Of a stretch of DNA of 30,778 bases, positions 22,868 to 30,763 are shown one piece after another (positions within the stretch are counted from its first letter, which is position 1; each line of letters opens with the position of its first letter). Source of the stretch: SW-6-46-9 sp964452185 (lineage in GTDB: Bacteria; Patescibacteriota; Minisyncoccia; Phycocordibacterales; SW-6-46-9); NCBI GenBank assembly GCA_964452185.1, contig CAYVKO010000008.1:1-30778 (forward strand), written 5' to 3'. The notes under the pieces are model-generated. The model had not been told where the DNA came from, did not search any database, and saw only the letters and a program-made list of their open reading frames with translations. A program made the translations under genes and the position numbers.

Positions 22868-25180
22868 ATGCCACAAACCGATGTAGACAAAACAACAGAT
22901 AAAAAGTTTTCGGTCGAAGAGGCCGAGTCCGTCATAGATAAAGTGATGAAGCGTGACGGTACAATCGTCGACTTTGATACCGACAAAATCACTAGTGCTA
23001 TCTTCCGGGCTATGCGAGCCAGCGAAGAAGGGTCAAGAGCTGAGGCCGAATCAGTCGCGGAGGATGTAGTGAGAGAGTTGGCCGACATTAAAGACCGTTA
23101 CTCCACTTTTGTTCCTTCAGTAGAAGGAATTCAAGATCACGTCGAGAAGGCGTTGATTGAGGCCGACTATGCTACTACAGCCAAATCATACATTCTTTAC
23201 CGTCAGGAACGTGCGGAAAAGCGAGAGCAGGAAATAGAGGTTCCTGAACCGGCTAAAAAGTTATTTGCTAAAGGGAGTGAATACTTTGAGGATAACGAAT
23301 ATGGTGAGTTCATTTATTATCGCTCATACTCACGATGGATGGAAGAAAAGAAGCGTCGTGAGACATGGACAGAAACAGTGCAGCGCAACATAGACTTTAT
23401 GCGCGAGAACCTTGAGGATAAGTTGACTAAAGAAGAGTACGCGGAAATCAAAGACGCAATCTTGAATCAGGAAGTGATGCCGTCTATGCGTCTGATGCAG
23501 TTTTCCGGTAAGCCGGCACGCCGTACGAATGCATGTGCGTACAACTGCTCATTTCTTTCTGTTGAGCGTTTGAAGGACTTTTCGGAAGCTATGTACTTGT
23601 CGATGAATGGTGTTGGTGTCGGATTTGCTGTTGAGAGCCGCAACGTCCAGAAGCTTCCACAAATTACTCCGCAAACAGGCAGGAAGAAAGATACTCACGT
23701 AGTACCAGACTCAAAGGAGGGATGGTGTGATGCACTTCTTTTGGGAATGAAAACATGGGCGAATGGAGAGGACATTGACTTCGACTACTCAGAGATTCGA
23801 CCACGCGGTGCTCGTTTGGAAACGATGGGTGGCAAGGCTTCCGGTCCGGATCCGCTCGAAGATCTTCTTGACTTTACACGCGAGAAGATGCTAGCTCGAC
23901 AAGGGAAGCGACTGCGAAATATCGACGCTCACGACATCATGTGTAAGATTGGTGAAGTTGTAGTTGCCGGTGGAACGCGCCGATCAGCTATGATTTCTCT
24001 CTCTGACCTTGAGGATAAGGAAATGCGTGACGCAAAAAAAGGGCAATTCTGGAACAACAACCCACAGCGTGCGATGGCTAACAACTCTGCCATTTACGAA
24101 GAAAAACCTTCAACCAAAGAATTTCTTGAAGAATGGTTGGCGCTTGCCAAAAGCGGTTCCGGAGAGCGAGGAATCTTCAACCGCGGTAATGTAATGGAGC
24201 AGATTCCCGAAAGGCGATCAGCACAGTTTAAAGACAGTGGTGAGCCTGACTGGGGTACTAACCCGTGTGGTGAGATCATCCTTCAGTCACATGAGTTCTG
24301 TAACTTGTCTGAAGTTATCTGTCGACCGGATGACTCTGTAGAGGATCTTATGCGTAAGGTTCGTTTGGCCTCGATCATCGGTACGTATCAGTCAACTCTG
24401 ACACACTTCCCGTATCTGTCCGACAGGTGGGAAGAGAAGTGTAACGAAGAGCGGTTGCTTGGAGTATCGTTGACCGGTCAGTGGGACTGTCCGACAGTAC
24501 GCGACGAAGAGGTGTACAACAAACTCCGTGAAGAAGCAGTGCGAGTAAACAAGAAGTATGCGAAACGCTTCGATGTTACGCAGTCAAAAGCGGTAACAAC
24601 GATTAAGCCGTCCGGTACTGTCTCGCAAACCTTTGATACCGCAGCCGGAATGCACCCACGTCACTCCGAGTATTACATCCGACGTGTGCGCATCTCTGCC
24701 TCGGACGCTTTGTTCCAGATGATGAAGGAGCAAGGAGTTCCGTATAAACCAGAAAAAGGCCAGACTGAAGACGATGCCAGTACATATGTGCTCGAGTTCC
24801 CGCTTAAGGCTCCAGATGAGGCGTTGGTTAAAGACGACCTGACAGCTATTGATCAGCTGGAACACTGGAAGATGGTGAAGACGAACTATACCGAACACAA
24901 CCCGTCAGTAACCATCTCGGTAGGAGAGGATGAGTGGATTGAAGTAGCTAACTGGGTGTATGAAAACTGGGAAATCGTTGGCGGGCTTTCATTCCTTCCT
25001 CGAACGGATCACGTTTACGATCTGGCTCCGTATGAGGCAATAAATGAAGAGGAGTATGAGGAACTGAAAGAAGATATGCCGGAGATCGACTTCTCGCAAA
25101 TGATTCTGCATGAGCTCGAAGATGAAACTGATCTTAAGAAACAACTTGCTTGTGTGGCCGGTGGTTGCGAAGGACTCTAA
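22868..25180 (+). CDS. nrdJ: Class II (adenosylcobalamin-dependent) ribonucleotide reductase
   Basis: A 770-residue reductase closest in motif pattern to the monomeric Lactobacillus RTPR type. An N-terminal ATP-cone (about residues 25-120, VMKRDGTIVDFDTDKITSAI) is followed by the catalytic barrel. Active-site residues are C467 and E469 in NPCGEI and C478 in EFC. Their spacing equals that of C408/E410/C419 in the Lactobacillus enzyme. The partner Cys is probably C223 in NACAYNC, and the C-terminal shuttle pair is C762/C767 (CVAGGC), again with matching spacing. It makes deoxyribonucleotides with cobalamin instead of oxygen or an iron cofactor, so it works with or without oxygen. The symbol is by family convention (rtpR is also used). 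No Shine-Dalgarno sequence is seen. Confidence 0.93.
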   Translation: MPQTDVDKTTDKKFSVEEAESVIDKVMKRDGTIVDFDTDKITSAIFRAMRASEEGSRAEAESVAEDVVRELADIKDRYSTFVPSVEGIQDHVEKALIEADYATTAKSYILYRQERAEKREQEIEVPEPAKKLFAKGSEYFEDNEYGEFIYYRSYSRWMEEKKRRETWTETVQRNIDFMRENLEDKLTKEEYAEIKDAILNQEVMPSMRLMQFSGKPARRTNACAYNCSFLSVERLKDFSEAMYLSMNGVGVGFAVESRNVQKLPQITPQTGRKKDTHVVPDSKEGWCDALLLGMKTWANGEDIDFDYSEIRPRGARLETMGGKASGPDPLEDLLDFTREKMLARQGKRLRNIDAHDIMCKIGEVVVAGGTRRSAMISLSDLEDKEMRDAKKGQFWNNNPQRAMANNSAIYEEKPSTKEFLEEWLALAKSGSGERGIFNRGNVMEQIPERRSAQFKDSGEPDWGTNPCGEIILQSHEFCNLSEVICRPDDSVEDLMRKVRLASIIGTYQSTLTHFPYLSDRWEEKCNEERLLGVSLTGQWDCPTVRDEEVYNKLREEAVRVNKKYAKRFDVTQSKAVTTIKPSGTVSQTFDTAAGMHPRHSEYYIRRVRISASDALFQMMKEQGVPYKPEKGQTEDDASTYVLEFPLKAPDEALVKDDLTAIDQLEHWKMVKTNYTEHNPSVTISVGEDEWIEVANWVYENWEIVGGLSFLPRTDHVYDLAPYEAINEEEYEELKEDMPEIDFSQMILHELEDETDLKKQLACVAGGCEGL

Positions 25181-25208
25181 ACTGTAACCAAAAAAGACCA
25201 CACTAAAT

Positions 25209-25237
25209 AAAAAACACCGCCTATCGGCGGTGTTTTT
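25209..25237. terminator. Bidirectional terminator shared by the ribonucleotide reductase gene and rnpB
   Basis: ACACCGCC-TATC-GGCGGTGT, a perfect 8-bp stem flanked by A-runs and T-runs on both sides. It lies about 30 bases after the reductase stop (plus strand) and just past the RNase P RNA 3' end (minus strand). Confidence 0.92.
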
Positions 25238-25248
25238 ATATTCTCTGA

Positions 25249-25660
25249 TGTGTGTCGATAAGCCGAATTCTGTCGCGGGTAGTCATTTATCTGTGCGTAC
25301 ACTTGCATGCACGCTAACGCGGCTCAAACCGACAAAAGTCGGAATACGGCCTTACACACAAGCACGGATTTAGCCGTTTCACCCCTGACATTACTGTTAG
25401 GGCTCACCCAGCTTGTTCACATAAAATGAGTTATGCTGGGTGTCACACCCCTTTCGGGGTATGACGTCTCTGTTCGCACCACGAAAGTCGCCTTCGGCGG
25501 GGGTTACCTCCGACACCTCAACTTACATTGAGAGTCGAAGCCTCGATTCGATCCTGGAAGATAGCTATCGAGGCCGCTGCTTGCTCCCGAACCACAAAGG
25601 GTCGGGGTGTGTTCGGACTTTCCTGTCCGATACAAGATCGGACCAACTACCTGACACACA
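25249..25660 (-). ncRNA. rnpB: RNase P RNA
   Basis: Catalytic RNA of RNase P, about 412 bases, which cuts 5' leaders from pre-tRNAs. The minus strand has the conserved 5' core GGAAAGTCCG, an AGGGGTGAAACGG-type segment in the middle, and the universal 3' core ACAGAATTCGGCTTATC. The ends pair as helix P1 (TGTGTGTC with GACACACA, 25653-25660 and 25249-25256). The pattern fits the bacterial A-type. It has its own promoter and ends at a terminator shared with the convergent reductase gene. A plus-strand frame running through it into murJ is not real coding. Confidence 0.95.
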
Positions 25661-25665
25661 TAGAT

Positions 25666-25693
25666 ATTATACAATTTTTCCTGTAAAAAACAA
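25666..25693 (-). promoter_or_regulatory. rnpB: Promoter of rnpB
   Basis: On the minus strand a perfect TATAAT (25666-25671) lies 16 bases from TTGTTT (25688-25693), and transcription would start at the P1 strand of the RNA. Confidence 0.75.
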
Positions 25694-25757
25694 ACACTTT
25701 TTATCAGTTGTCTACTACGATTTTTGCTCTAAAACAGCTATACTAAGGACACATCCG

Positions 25758-27437
25758 ATGGTTAAACGCATCCTATTTTTTCTGACAAAAGAAATAAACG
25801 GACTTCACCAGGCTGCCTATATCCTCGGTTTTTTTACATTGTGCTCACAACTTCTGGGGTTGGTGAGGGACCGACTCTTGGCGTACATGTTTGGCGCCAG
25901 TCGTACTGTCGACATATACTATGCGGCTTTTAAAATACCGGACCTTGTACTGGTGGTGGCTGGTTCTATTGTGTCGATTTCTGTGCTCGTACCGTTTCTG
26001 ACGGATAAGCTTTCAGAAAGTGATGAGGATGCCAAGACGTTTATTGATGCAGTATTTACTGTATTCTTTGCGGGGGTAATAGTTATATGCGCTGGGTTGT
26101 TTTTTGTTATGCCGACGCTGGTATCGGTTGTGTTTCCGGGGATTGACGATCCGGAGCTTCAGTCACAGCTGATTCTTTTAGCGCGCTTGTTCCTGCTGTC
26201 TCCAATTCTTCTGGGTATTTCCAATATTTTTGCCAGCATTGTTCAAGTGTATCGGCGGTTTCTCATATATGCTATTTCACCACTTTTGTACAACATCGGT
26301 ATTATTCTCGGAATAGTACTGCTGTACCCATTTTTTGGGATTGTCGGTCTAGGGATTGGTGTTATTGCCGGAGCGGTGATGCATGCTGGTATCCAGCTGC
26401 CGTTCATAATCAAGAAAGGATTTGTTCCTCGCTGGCATGTGCCCGATAACTTGGACATGGTCTGGAGGGTTGTACGTAACTCCTTACCACGAACTTTCAC
26501 GCTGTCTACGAATAAGCTGGCAATTTTGTTCTTGGTTAGTGCAGCTTCGCTTTTGGCTGAGGGGTCGATTGCTATCTTTAACTTCTCGTTTAACTTGCAA
26601 TCAGTACCTATGGCTATCGTGGGGGCTAGCTACTCTCTGGCGGCGTTTCCGACGCTGTCAAAGCTTTTCTCTGAAGGGGACTGGAAAGGGTTTATGCGTC
26701 AGATCCAGACGGCGGTTCGGCACGTGGTGTTTTGGTCGCTTCCAATCCTGAGTTTGTTTATTGTGCTTCGGGCTCAGATTGTGCGTACGGTTCTTGGTAC
26801 CGGAGAGTTCACTTGGGTGGCTACACGCTTAACGGCTGCATCACTGGCACTGTTTGCAGTATCCGTTGCTGCCCAGAGCCTCATACTTGTTTTTGTGCGA
26901 GCCTTCTATGCGGCTGACGATACAATAACCCCGCTTATAACAAACATTATTGGGGGAGTGCTCATTGTCGGTGGAGCTTTCGGGTTAACTGCTTTATTTC
27001 AGCAGGTAGATTCTTTCCGGTATTTCATAGAAAGCCTGGTTCGTGTTGAAGGAGTATCCGGGTCTGAGGTACTGATGCTTCCGCTTTCATATACGCTTGG
27101 AAGTTTGGTGAATGCCGGTCTGTTATGGTGGTGGTTCCAGCGTTCCTTTGGCGGGTTCTCACGGCGACTGTATCGATCAATACGGCAAGCTGCCGCTACA
27201 GCTGTGGTTGTCGGTTTTGTGGCATACTACGGACTAGTTCTTTTCGCATTTCTGTTTGACTTGCGTACGGGAGTTGGAATTTTCCTACAAGGGTTGTCAG
27301 CTGGTATCTTGGGCATAGGGGCCGGCCTCTTAACCTTGTGGCTTTTGGGGAACGAAGAGATCGTAGAAATGTGGGACGCTGTTCGTGAACGCTACTGGCA
27401 CGTATACTTTGGAGGGTCAGAGTCTAGTCAAGAATAA
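25758..27437 (+). CDS. murJ: Lipid II flippase MurJ
   Basis: A 559-residue polytopic protein (about 14 membrane helices) of the MurJ/MviN family, which flips the peptidoglycan precursor lipid II across the membrane. The N-terminal AAYILGFFTLCSQLLGLVRDRLLAYMFGASRTVDIYYAAFKIPDL is diagnostic in pattern. Further blocks are VVFPGIDDPELQSQLILLARL, LPRTFTLSTNKLA, LAAFPTLSKLFSEGDWKGF and a late RAFYAADDTITPL. I chose the ATG at 25758; the frame stays open upstream to 25440, but that part is antisense to rnpB. A TATACT (25739-25744) lies close to the start with no good -35. lepA begins two bases after the stop, so the two are co-transcribed. Peptidoglycan synthesis is thus implied. Confidence 0.93.
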   Translation: MVKRILFFLTKEINGLHQAAYILGFFTLCSQLLGLVRDRLLAYMFGASRTVDIYYAAFKIPDLVLVVAGSIVSISVLVPFLTDKLSESDEDAKTFIDAVFTVFFAGVIVICAGLFFVMPTLVSVVFPGIDDPELQSQLILLARLFLLSPILLGISNIFASIVQVYRRFLIYAISPLLYNIGIILGIVLLYPFFGIVGLGIGVIAGAVMHAGIQLPFIIKKGFVPRWHVPDNLDMVWRVVRNSLPRTFTLSTNKLAILFLVSAASLLAEGSIAIFNFSFNLQSVPMAIVGASYSLAAFPTLSKLFSEGDWKGFMRQIQTAVRHVVFWSLPILSLFIVLRAQIVRTVLGTGEFTWVATRLTAASLALFAVSVAAQSLILVFVRAFYAADDTITPLITNIIGGVLIVGGAFGLTALFQQVDSFRYFIESLVRVEGVSGSEVLMLPLSYTLGSLVNAGLLWWWFQRSFGGFSRRLYRSIRQAAATAVVVGFVAYYGLVLFAFLFDLRTGVGIFLQGLSAGILGIGAGLLTLWLLGNEEIVEMWDAVRERYWHVYFGGSESSQE

Positions 27438-27439
27438 AT

Positions 27440-29385
27440 ATGGAAAACACTAGAAACTTTTCAATAATTGCACATATTGATCACGGCAAGTCTACCTTGG
27501 CGGATCGTATGCTGGAAATGACTGATACGCTGGCTGATCGTGACATGCAAGAGCAAGTGCTTGATCAGATGGAGTTGGAGCGCGAACGAGGTATTACTAT
27601 CAAGATGACGCCGGCTACTATGCGGTANNNNNNNNNNNNNNNNNNNNNNNNNNNNNNNNNNNNNNNNNNNNNNNNNNNNNNNNNNNNNNNNNNNNNNNNN
27701 NNNNNNNNNNNNNNNNNNNNNNNNNNNAGTTGGAGCGCGAACGAGGTATTACTATCAAGATGACGCCGGCTACTATGCGGTATGACCTGGACGGAGAAAG
27801 CTACGAGCTTAACATGATCGACACTCCGGGCCACGTTGATTTTTCTTACGAAGTTTCCCGGGCTTTACGGGCGGTAGAAGGTACGGTGCTTCTGGTAGAT
27901 GCAACGCAAGGTATCGAGGCTCAGACACTTTCAGTGCTTTCTATTGCTAAGGAGCTTGACCTTACAATTGTTCCGGCAGTGACGAAGATTGATGCTCGTC
28001 ATGCAGAAATAGAGCGGGTAGTCAAAGAGGTTGCGGAGCTAGTTTCAGTTCCGAAAGATGAGGTGGTTCGGGTGTCGGGAAAGGAGGGTACGGGAGTAGA
28101 TAATCTTTTAGCACGAATTATCTCAGACATATCGCCACCAACCGGCGATCCGGAAGCGCCAACAAAAGGGCTTGTGTTTGATTTTGATTACTCTTCTCAT
28201 CGCGGGGTGGTGGCATACTCTCGGATTTTTTCAGGAGAGCTCTCGGATGATGAATCGCTGACACTTCTGGCGGCTGATCGAGATTTCTCTGCAGCCGAGG
28301 TTGGTATATTCAGTCCTGACATGAAACCGGTAGATACTGTTGACTGCGGGTCTGTCGGATATGTTGTTACAGGAGTTAAGGAGCCGGGTGTTGTAAAGAT
28401 CGGTGATACCCTGGCTTCTTCTGATGAAGGTGTTGATCCTTTGGCTGGATATGACCCGCCACAACCGGTAGTGTGGGCCAGCATTTTCCCGGAAGATCAG
28501 GATAAGTTCGGTCAACTTCAGAATGCGCTTGAGCGGCTGCTTCTGACCGACTCCTCGCTCAAGTTCGAGCGCGAAAAAGCGGTCGGGTTGGGGCAAGGGT
28601 TTCGTTGCGGTTTTCTTGGCCGTCTGCATATGGAGGTGACGGTTGAGCGTCTTCGGCGCGATTTCGATATCGAGTTAATTACCACAAGTCCAAGCGTGGC
28701 GTATCATGTGGAAACAGAAGACGGCGAAACAAAAACGGTTCGTACACCGGCACGATTTCCTCACTACGGCGATATAGCTTCCGTTGAGGAACCGTGGGTA
28801 AATGTCACCATCCGCACGCCTGGTGATTACATCAGCGATATCATGACTATTGTGTATGATTATGAAGGGGAGGTGATGGAGACTATTTCAGATGAAGCCT
28901 CAGATCAGCTGACGGTTACAGCAGATCTACCTTTGCGAGCGATGATGACCGGCTTCTTCACGAGCTTAAAACAATCCTCATCCGGCTTCGCTTCGCTATC
29001 ATACGATATTGGAGAGTACCGCCCGGCAGACGTGGTAAAACTGGATGTGTTGGTGGCCAAAGAGGAGGTGCCGGCTTTATCACAAGTGGTTTCTCGCCGG
29101 CAGTTGGATACTCGAGCCAGAGAAGTGGTAGAAAAGCTACACGAGCTCCTGCCTCAGCAGGTTGTATCGGTTCGGATTCAAGCGCGAGCCGAAGGACGGA
29201 TCATTGCAGCTGAGACACTTGCTGCAACTCGCAAGGATGTTACTGAAGGCTTGTACGGCGGTGACTACTCCCGAAAGAAGAAAAAGCTGAAAGCGCAAAG
29301 AGAAGGAAAAAAACGCCTCAAGGATGAAGTTAACGTACAAATACCTTCGGATGTCTATGTGGAGATGATGCGTGAAGGGAATTAA
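27440..29385 (+). CDS. lepA: Elongation factor 4 (LepA), interrupted by an artificial assembly gap
   Basis: Translational GTPase that binds the ribosome and promotes back-translocation or late initiation steps. The G1 motif is in AHIDHGKSTLADRML, G2 in ERERGITIKMTPATM, G3 in DTPGHVDFSYEVSRAL, and a variant G4 is in TKIDARHAEIERV. The LepA-specific C-terminal domain has VSVRIQARAEGRIIAAETLAATRKDVTEGLYGGDYSRKKKKL. The gap (27628-27727) is flanked by the same 55 bases. Dropping the Ns and one copy leaves an open frame of 597 codons including the stop, giving 596 residues, close to E. coli LepA (599). As written, the reading frame differs on the two sides of the gap, so automatic callers will split the gene. 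Its start lies two bases after murJ. Confidence 0.95.
27628..27727. other. Scaffold gap of 100 N with overlapping flanks
   Basis: Exactly 100 N. The 55 bases before it (27573-27627) are identical to the 55 bases after it (27728-27782), so the contigs overlap and no sequence is missing. Confidence 0.97.
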
Positions 29386-29489
29386 AGACTACCGACGCCA
29401 GAGTACATCAGCACCATAGCCAGTGCCAAAAACAAGGTGAGTACAATCGTGATCCCTCGTACAATTTTGTCGTTATTTTTACCAAACAT
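29382..29489 (-). CDS. Small single-helix membrane peptide (35 residues)
   Basis: A minus-strand frame of 36 codons. It encodes a charged N-terminus (MFGKNNDKIVRG), one hydrophobic helix (ITIVLTLFLALAMVLMYSG) and a short tail (VGSL). Basic residues before the helix would place the N-terminus inside the cell. It fills most of the gap between lepA and the FtsB-like gene, and its stop overlaps the lepA stop on the other strand. I do not recognise a family and the ORF is short. The ordered charge/hydrophobic pattern and the otherwise empty gap favour a real gene, but it could be chance. Confidence 0.4.
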   Translation of the reverse strand: MFGKNNDKIVRGITIVLTLFLALAMVLMYSGVGSL

Positions 29490-29496
29490 ATATAAT
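29467..29496 (+). promoter_or_regulatory. Promoter of the FtsB-like gene
   Basis: TTGTCG (29467-29472), 18-base spacer, TATAAT (29491-29496), about 40 bases before the start codon. A second TATAAT at 29531-29536 overlaps the ATG and is too late to serve this gene. Confidence 0.6.
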
Positions 29497-29534
29497 GCTT
29501 ATTAGTATTTAAACTTGTTAGTAATTTCAGTATA

Positions 29535-29915
29535 ATGCCTCGACGGTCGCGAACCAAGAAAATTAAGCGGTTACTTACATCACTACCGGCTATGGTAATT
29601 CTGGCGGTATTGGTTGTGGTGGTGGGGGTAGCTGCCTGGGATATGTATCAGACAAGCAGGGAAACAAACGAGACCGTTACTCGACTGGAGAACAAGAAGC
29701 AAGAACTCGCTGATCGTAAAAGAGCCGCTTCGAGTGCTGCTGCGGAATTATCTACCAGGCGGGGCATTGAGGAGGAGATTCGAGAAAAGTTTTCGGTTGC
29801 CAAGCCGGACGAGAAAGTGGTAGTGCTTGTAGATAATCGGAATTCACAAGCAACCTCTACTCAAGAAGAGCAGTCATGGTGGGGGAGCATTTGGTCGTCT
29901 GTTCAATTTTGGTAA
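29535..29915 (+). CDS. FtsB/DivIC-like septum formation initiator protein
   Basis: A 126-residue bitopic membrane protein. The basic cytoplasmic N-terminus (MPRRSRTKKIKRLL) is followed by one membrane helix (about residues 16-34, LPAMVILAVLVVVVGVAAW), a coiled coil (ETNETVTRLENKKQELADRKRAA) and the compact motif RRGIEEEIREKFSVAKPDEKVVVLVD. The last motif is the part conserved in FtsB/DivIC proteins, where the Gly/Glu segment follows the coiled coil. The C-terminal extension is Trp-rich (SWWGSIWSSVQFW). These proteins link early and late divisome components at the septum. With murJ nearby, this is a small envelope and division neighbourhood. Confidence 0.82.
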   Translation: MPRRSRTKKIKRLLTSLPAMVILAVLVVVVGVAAWDMYQTSRETNETVTRLENKKQELADRKRAASSAAAELSTRRGIEEEIREKFSVAKPDEKVVVLVDNRNSQATSTQEEQSWWGSIWSSVQFW

Positions 29916-29944
29916 TTCTGTTTGCGTGAACTAAGCCAAAAATA

Positions 29945-29953
29945 TGGTATACT
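29945..29953 (+). promoter_or_regulatory. Extended -10 promoter of the glutaredoxin gene
   Basis: TGG-TATACT, an extended -10 element, leaving a leader of about 70 bases before the glutaredoxin start. Confidence 0.5.
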
Positions 29954-29986
29954 TTTCTTTGCATCCGGTTAGCCACTAATTAATTG

Positions 29987-30020
29987 CGAGGTGGAGAAAG
30001 GTATGTCTGGACACACCTCG
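29987..30020 (+). promoter_or_regulatory. Leader hairpin enclosing a ribosome binding site
   Basis: CGAGGTG (29987-29993) pairs perfectly with CACCTCG (30014-30020). The arms and loop contain GGAG (29993-29996) and an in-frame ATG (30003) at ideal spacing, while the more conserved ATG (30030) lies 10 bases downstream. Folding would hide the early start. Confidence 0.5.
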
Positions 30021-30029
30021 TGTCACTAC

Positions 30030-30284
30030 ATGAAAAAAGTTACTATCTATACAACACCAACATGTCAATATTGTGAGAAGGCAAAGAATTACATGAAAGA
30101 ACACGATATTGACTACAAAGAGTACGATGTTTCTTCTGACTCAAAACGCCGTAAAGAGATGATCGAAAAGTCCGGCCAGATGGGAGTACCGGTTATTGTG
30201 TTAGGCGATGACATGATGGTGGGCTTTGAAGAAGGGCGATTTGAAGAAATTGTTGCAGAACACCGCGAAGAAGAGGAAGAGTAA
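30030..30284 (+). CDS. Glutaredoxin (NrdH/Grx-like)
   Basis: An 84-residue glutaredoxin-fold thiol oxidoreductase. The redox motif CQYC is in IYTTPTCQYCEKAKNYM, the cis-Pro loop is GVPVIVLGDD, and MVGFEEGRFEEIV forms the C-terminal part; the end is very acidic (HREEEEE). It reduces disulfides in the cytoplasm and could serve as electron donor to the class II reductase encoded upstream, which is inference. I chose the ATG at 30030 because family members start at MKKVTIYTTPTC. An in-frame ATG at 30003 with GGAG six bases upstream would add nine residues (MSGHTSCHY). Confidence 0.9.
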   Translation: MKKVTIYTTPTCQYCEKAKNYMKEHDIDYKEYDVSSDSKRRKEMIEKSGQMGVPVIVLGDDMMVGFEEGRFEEIVAEHREEEEE

Positions 30285-30326
30285 GTTTAGGTTTTGTAGA
30301 CTGAGATACTGCAGGTATCTTGGTCT

Positions 30327-30399
30327 CTCCCCATAGTTCAACTGGATAGAACGGGTCCTTCCTAAGGACCAGATTTGGGTTCGATTCCTGATGGGGAGA
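30327..30399 (+). tRNA. tRNA-Arg(CCT)
   Basis: Acceptor CTCCCCA/TGGGGAG with discriminator A, D-arm GTTC/GAAC, anticodon arm GGTCC-TTCCTAA-GGACC with anticodon CCT, and a T-arm around TTCGATT with two G-U pairs. CCA is not encoded. It reads codon AGG. Confidence 0.93.
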
Positions 30400-30418
30400 C
30401 TCCTTTGAGTAAAAAAGA

Positions 30419-30629
30419 GGTCTCCACCATAGAAAGCAACGTTTGTTGCTTTCGCCGGAATCGAAGGCCGCAGGCATATCGTGAGCATTGCGCAACGATG
30501 CCGAGGGGCGGCCTGCGAGCCCGCAAAATAAGGAGCTAAGTATTAGCGACTATAGTTTTGCGAGGACTTGTAGGCAAGTCCTGATGCTACAGATAATTTA
30601 CCAGAAAGAGAGTCCTGATGGAAGGTCTC
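30419..30629 (+). repeat. tRNA-Arg-associated structured element, same plan as the one after tRNA-Ser
   Basis: GTCTCC-a-CCAT (30420-30430) is complementary to the tRNA-Arg 3' end ATGGGGAGAC with one bulged A. A 9-bp hairpin GAAAGCAAC/GTTGCTTTC (30432-30453) follows, then GGAATCGAA (30457-30465), perfectly complementary to the tRNA T-loop and stem TTCGATTCC (30380-30388). A central stem pairs GGC-CGCAGGC (30466-30475) with GCCTGCG-a-GCC (30511-30521). Next comes hairpin AGGACTTG/CAAGTCCT (30563-30582). TCCTGATGG (30613-30621) repeats bases 30386-30394 of the tRNA, and GGTCTC closes the element. The segment around 30499-30512 also resembles the 5' core of tmRNA (ATGCCGAGGGGCGG), but tmRNA ends are not visible. 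No coding capacity is evident. Confidence 0.6.
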
Positions 30630-30763
30630 TTAGTTGAAAAACCCCGAGCAGCTGCTTTGAGGCCTAAAATTTCGTTTTTTTTAACTAACTACTCTTTAGG
30701 TTATTTATACGAAGTTATTTTATCACTAGAATTGGCGGTGTGTATTTGTTACACTAGTAAGCG
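30630..30763. other. Gene-free AT-rich spacer
   Basis: An imperfect hairpin around AGCAGCTGCT (30647-30656) is followed, some 17 bases later, by a run of eight T (30674-30681), which may end a transcript from the tRNA-Arg region. The rest is AT-rich and probably carries the promoter of the next gene; no clear -35/-10 pair was found. Confidence 0.4.

Noticed and set aside
25440..25757. Open frame extending murJ upstream by about 106 codons
   Set aside because: It lies antisense to rnpB, whose 5' core and promoter are clear, and the protein part has no MurJ similarity. The ATG at 25758 gives the family N-terminus.
30419..30629. Group I intron after or within a tRNA
   Set aside because: tRNA-Arg is intact upstream. 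I could not build P3-P7 core helices, and the antisense-arm layout differs from any intron I know.
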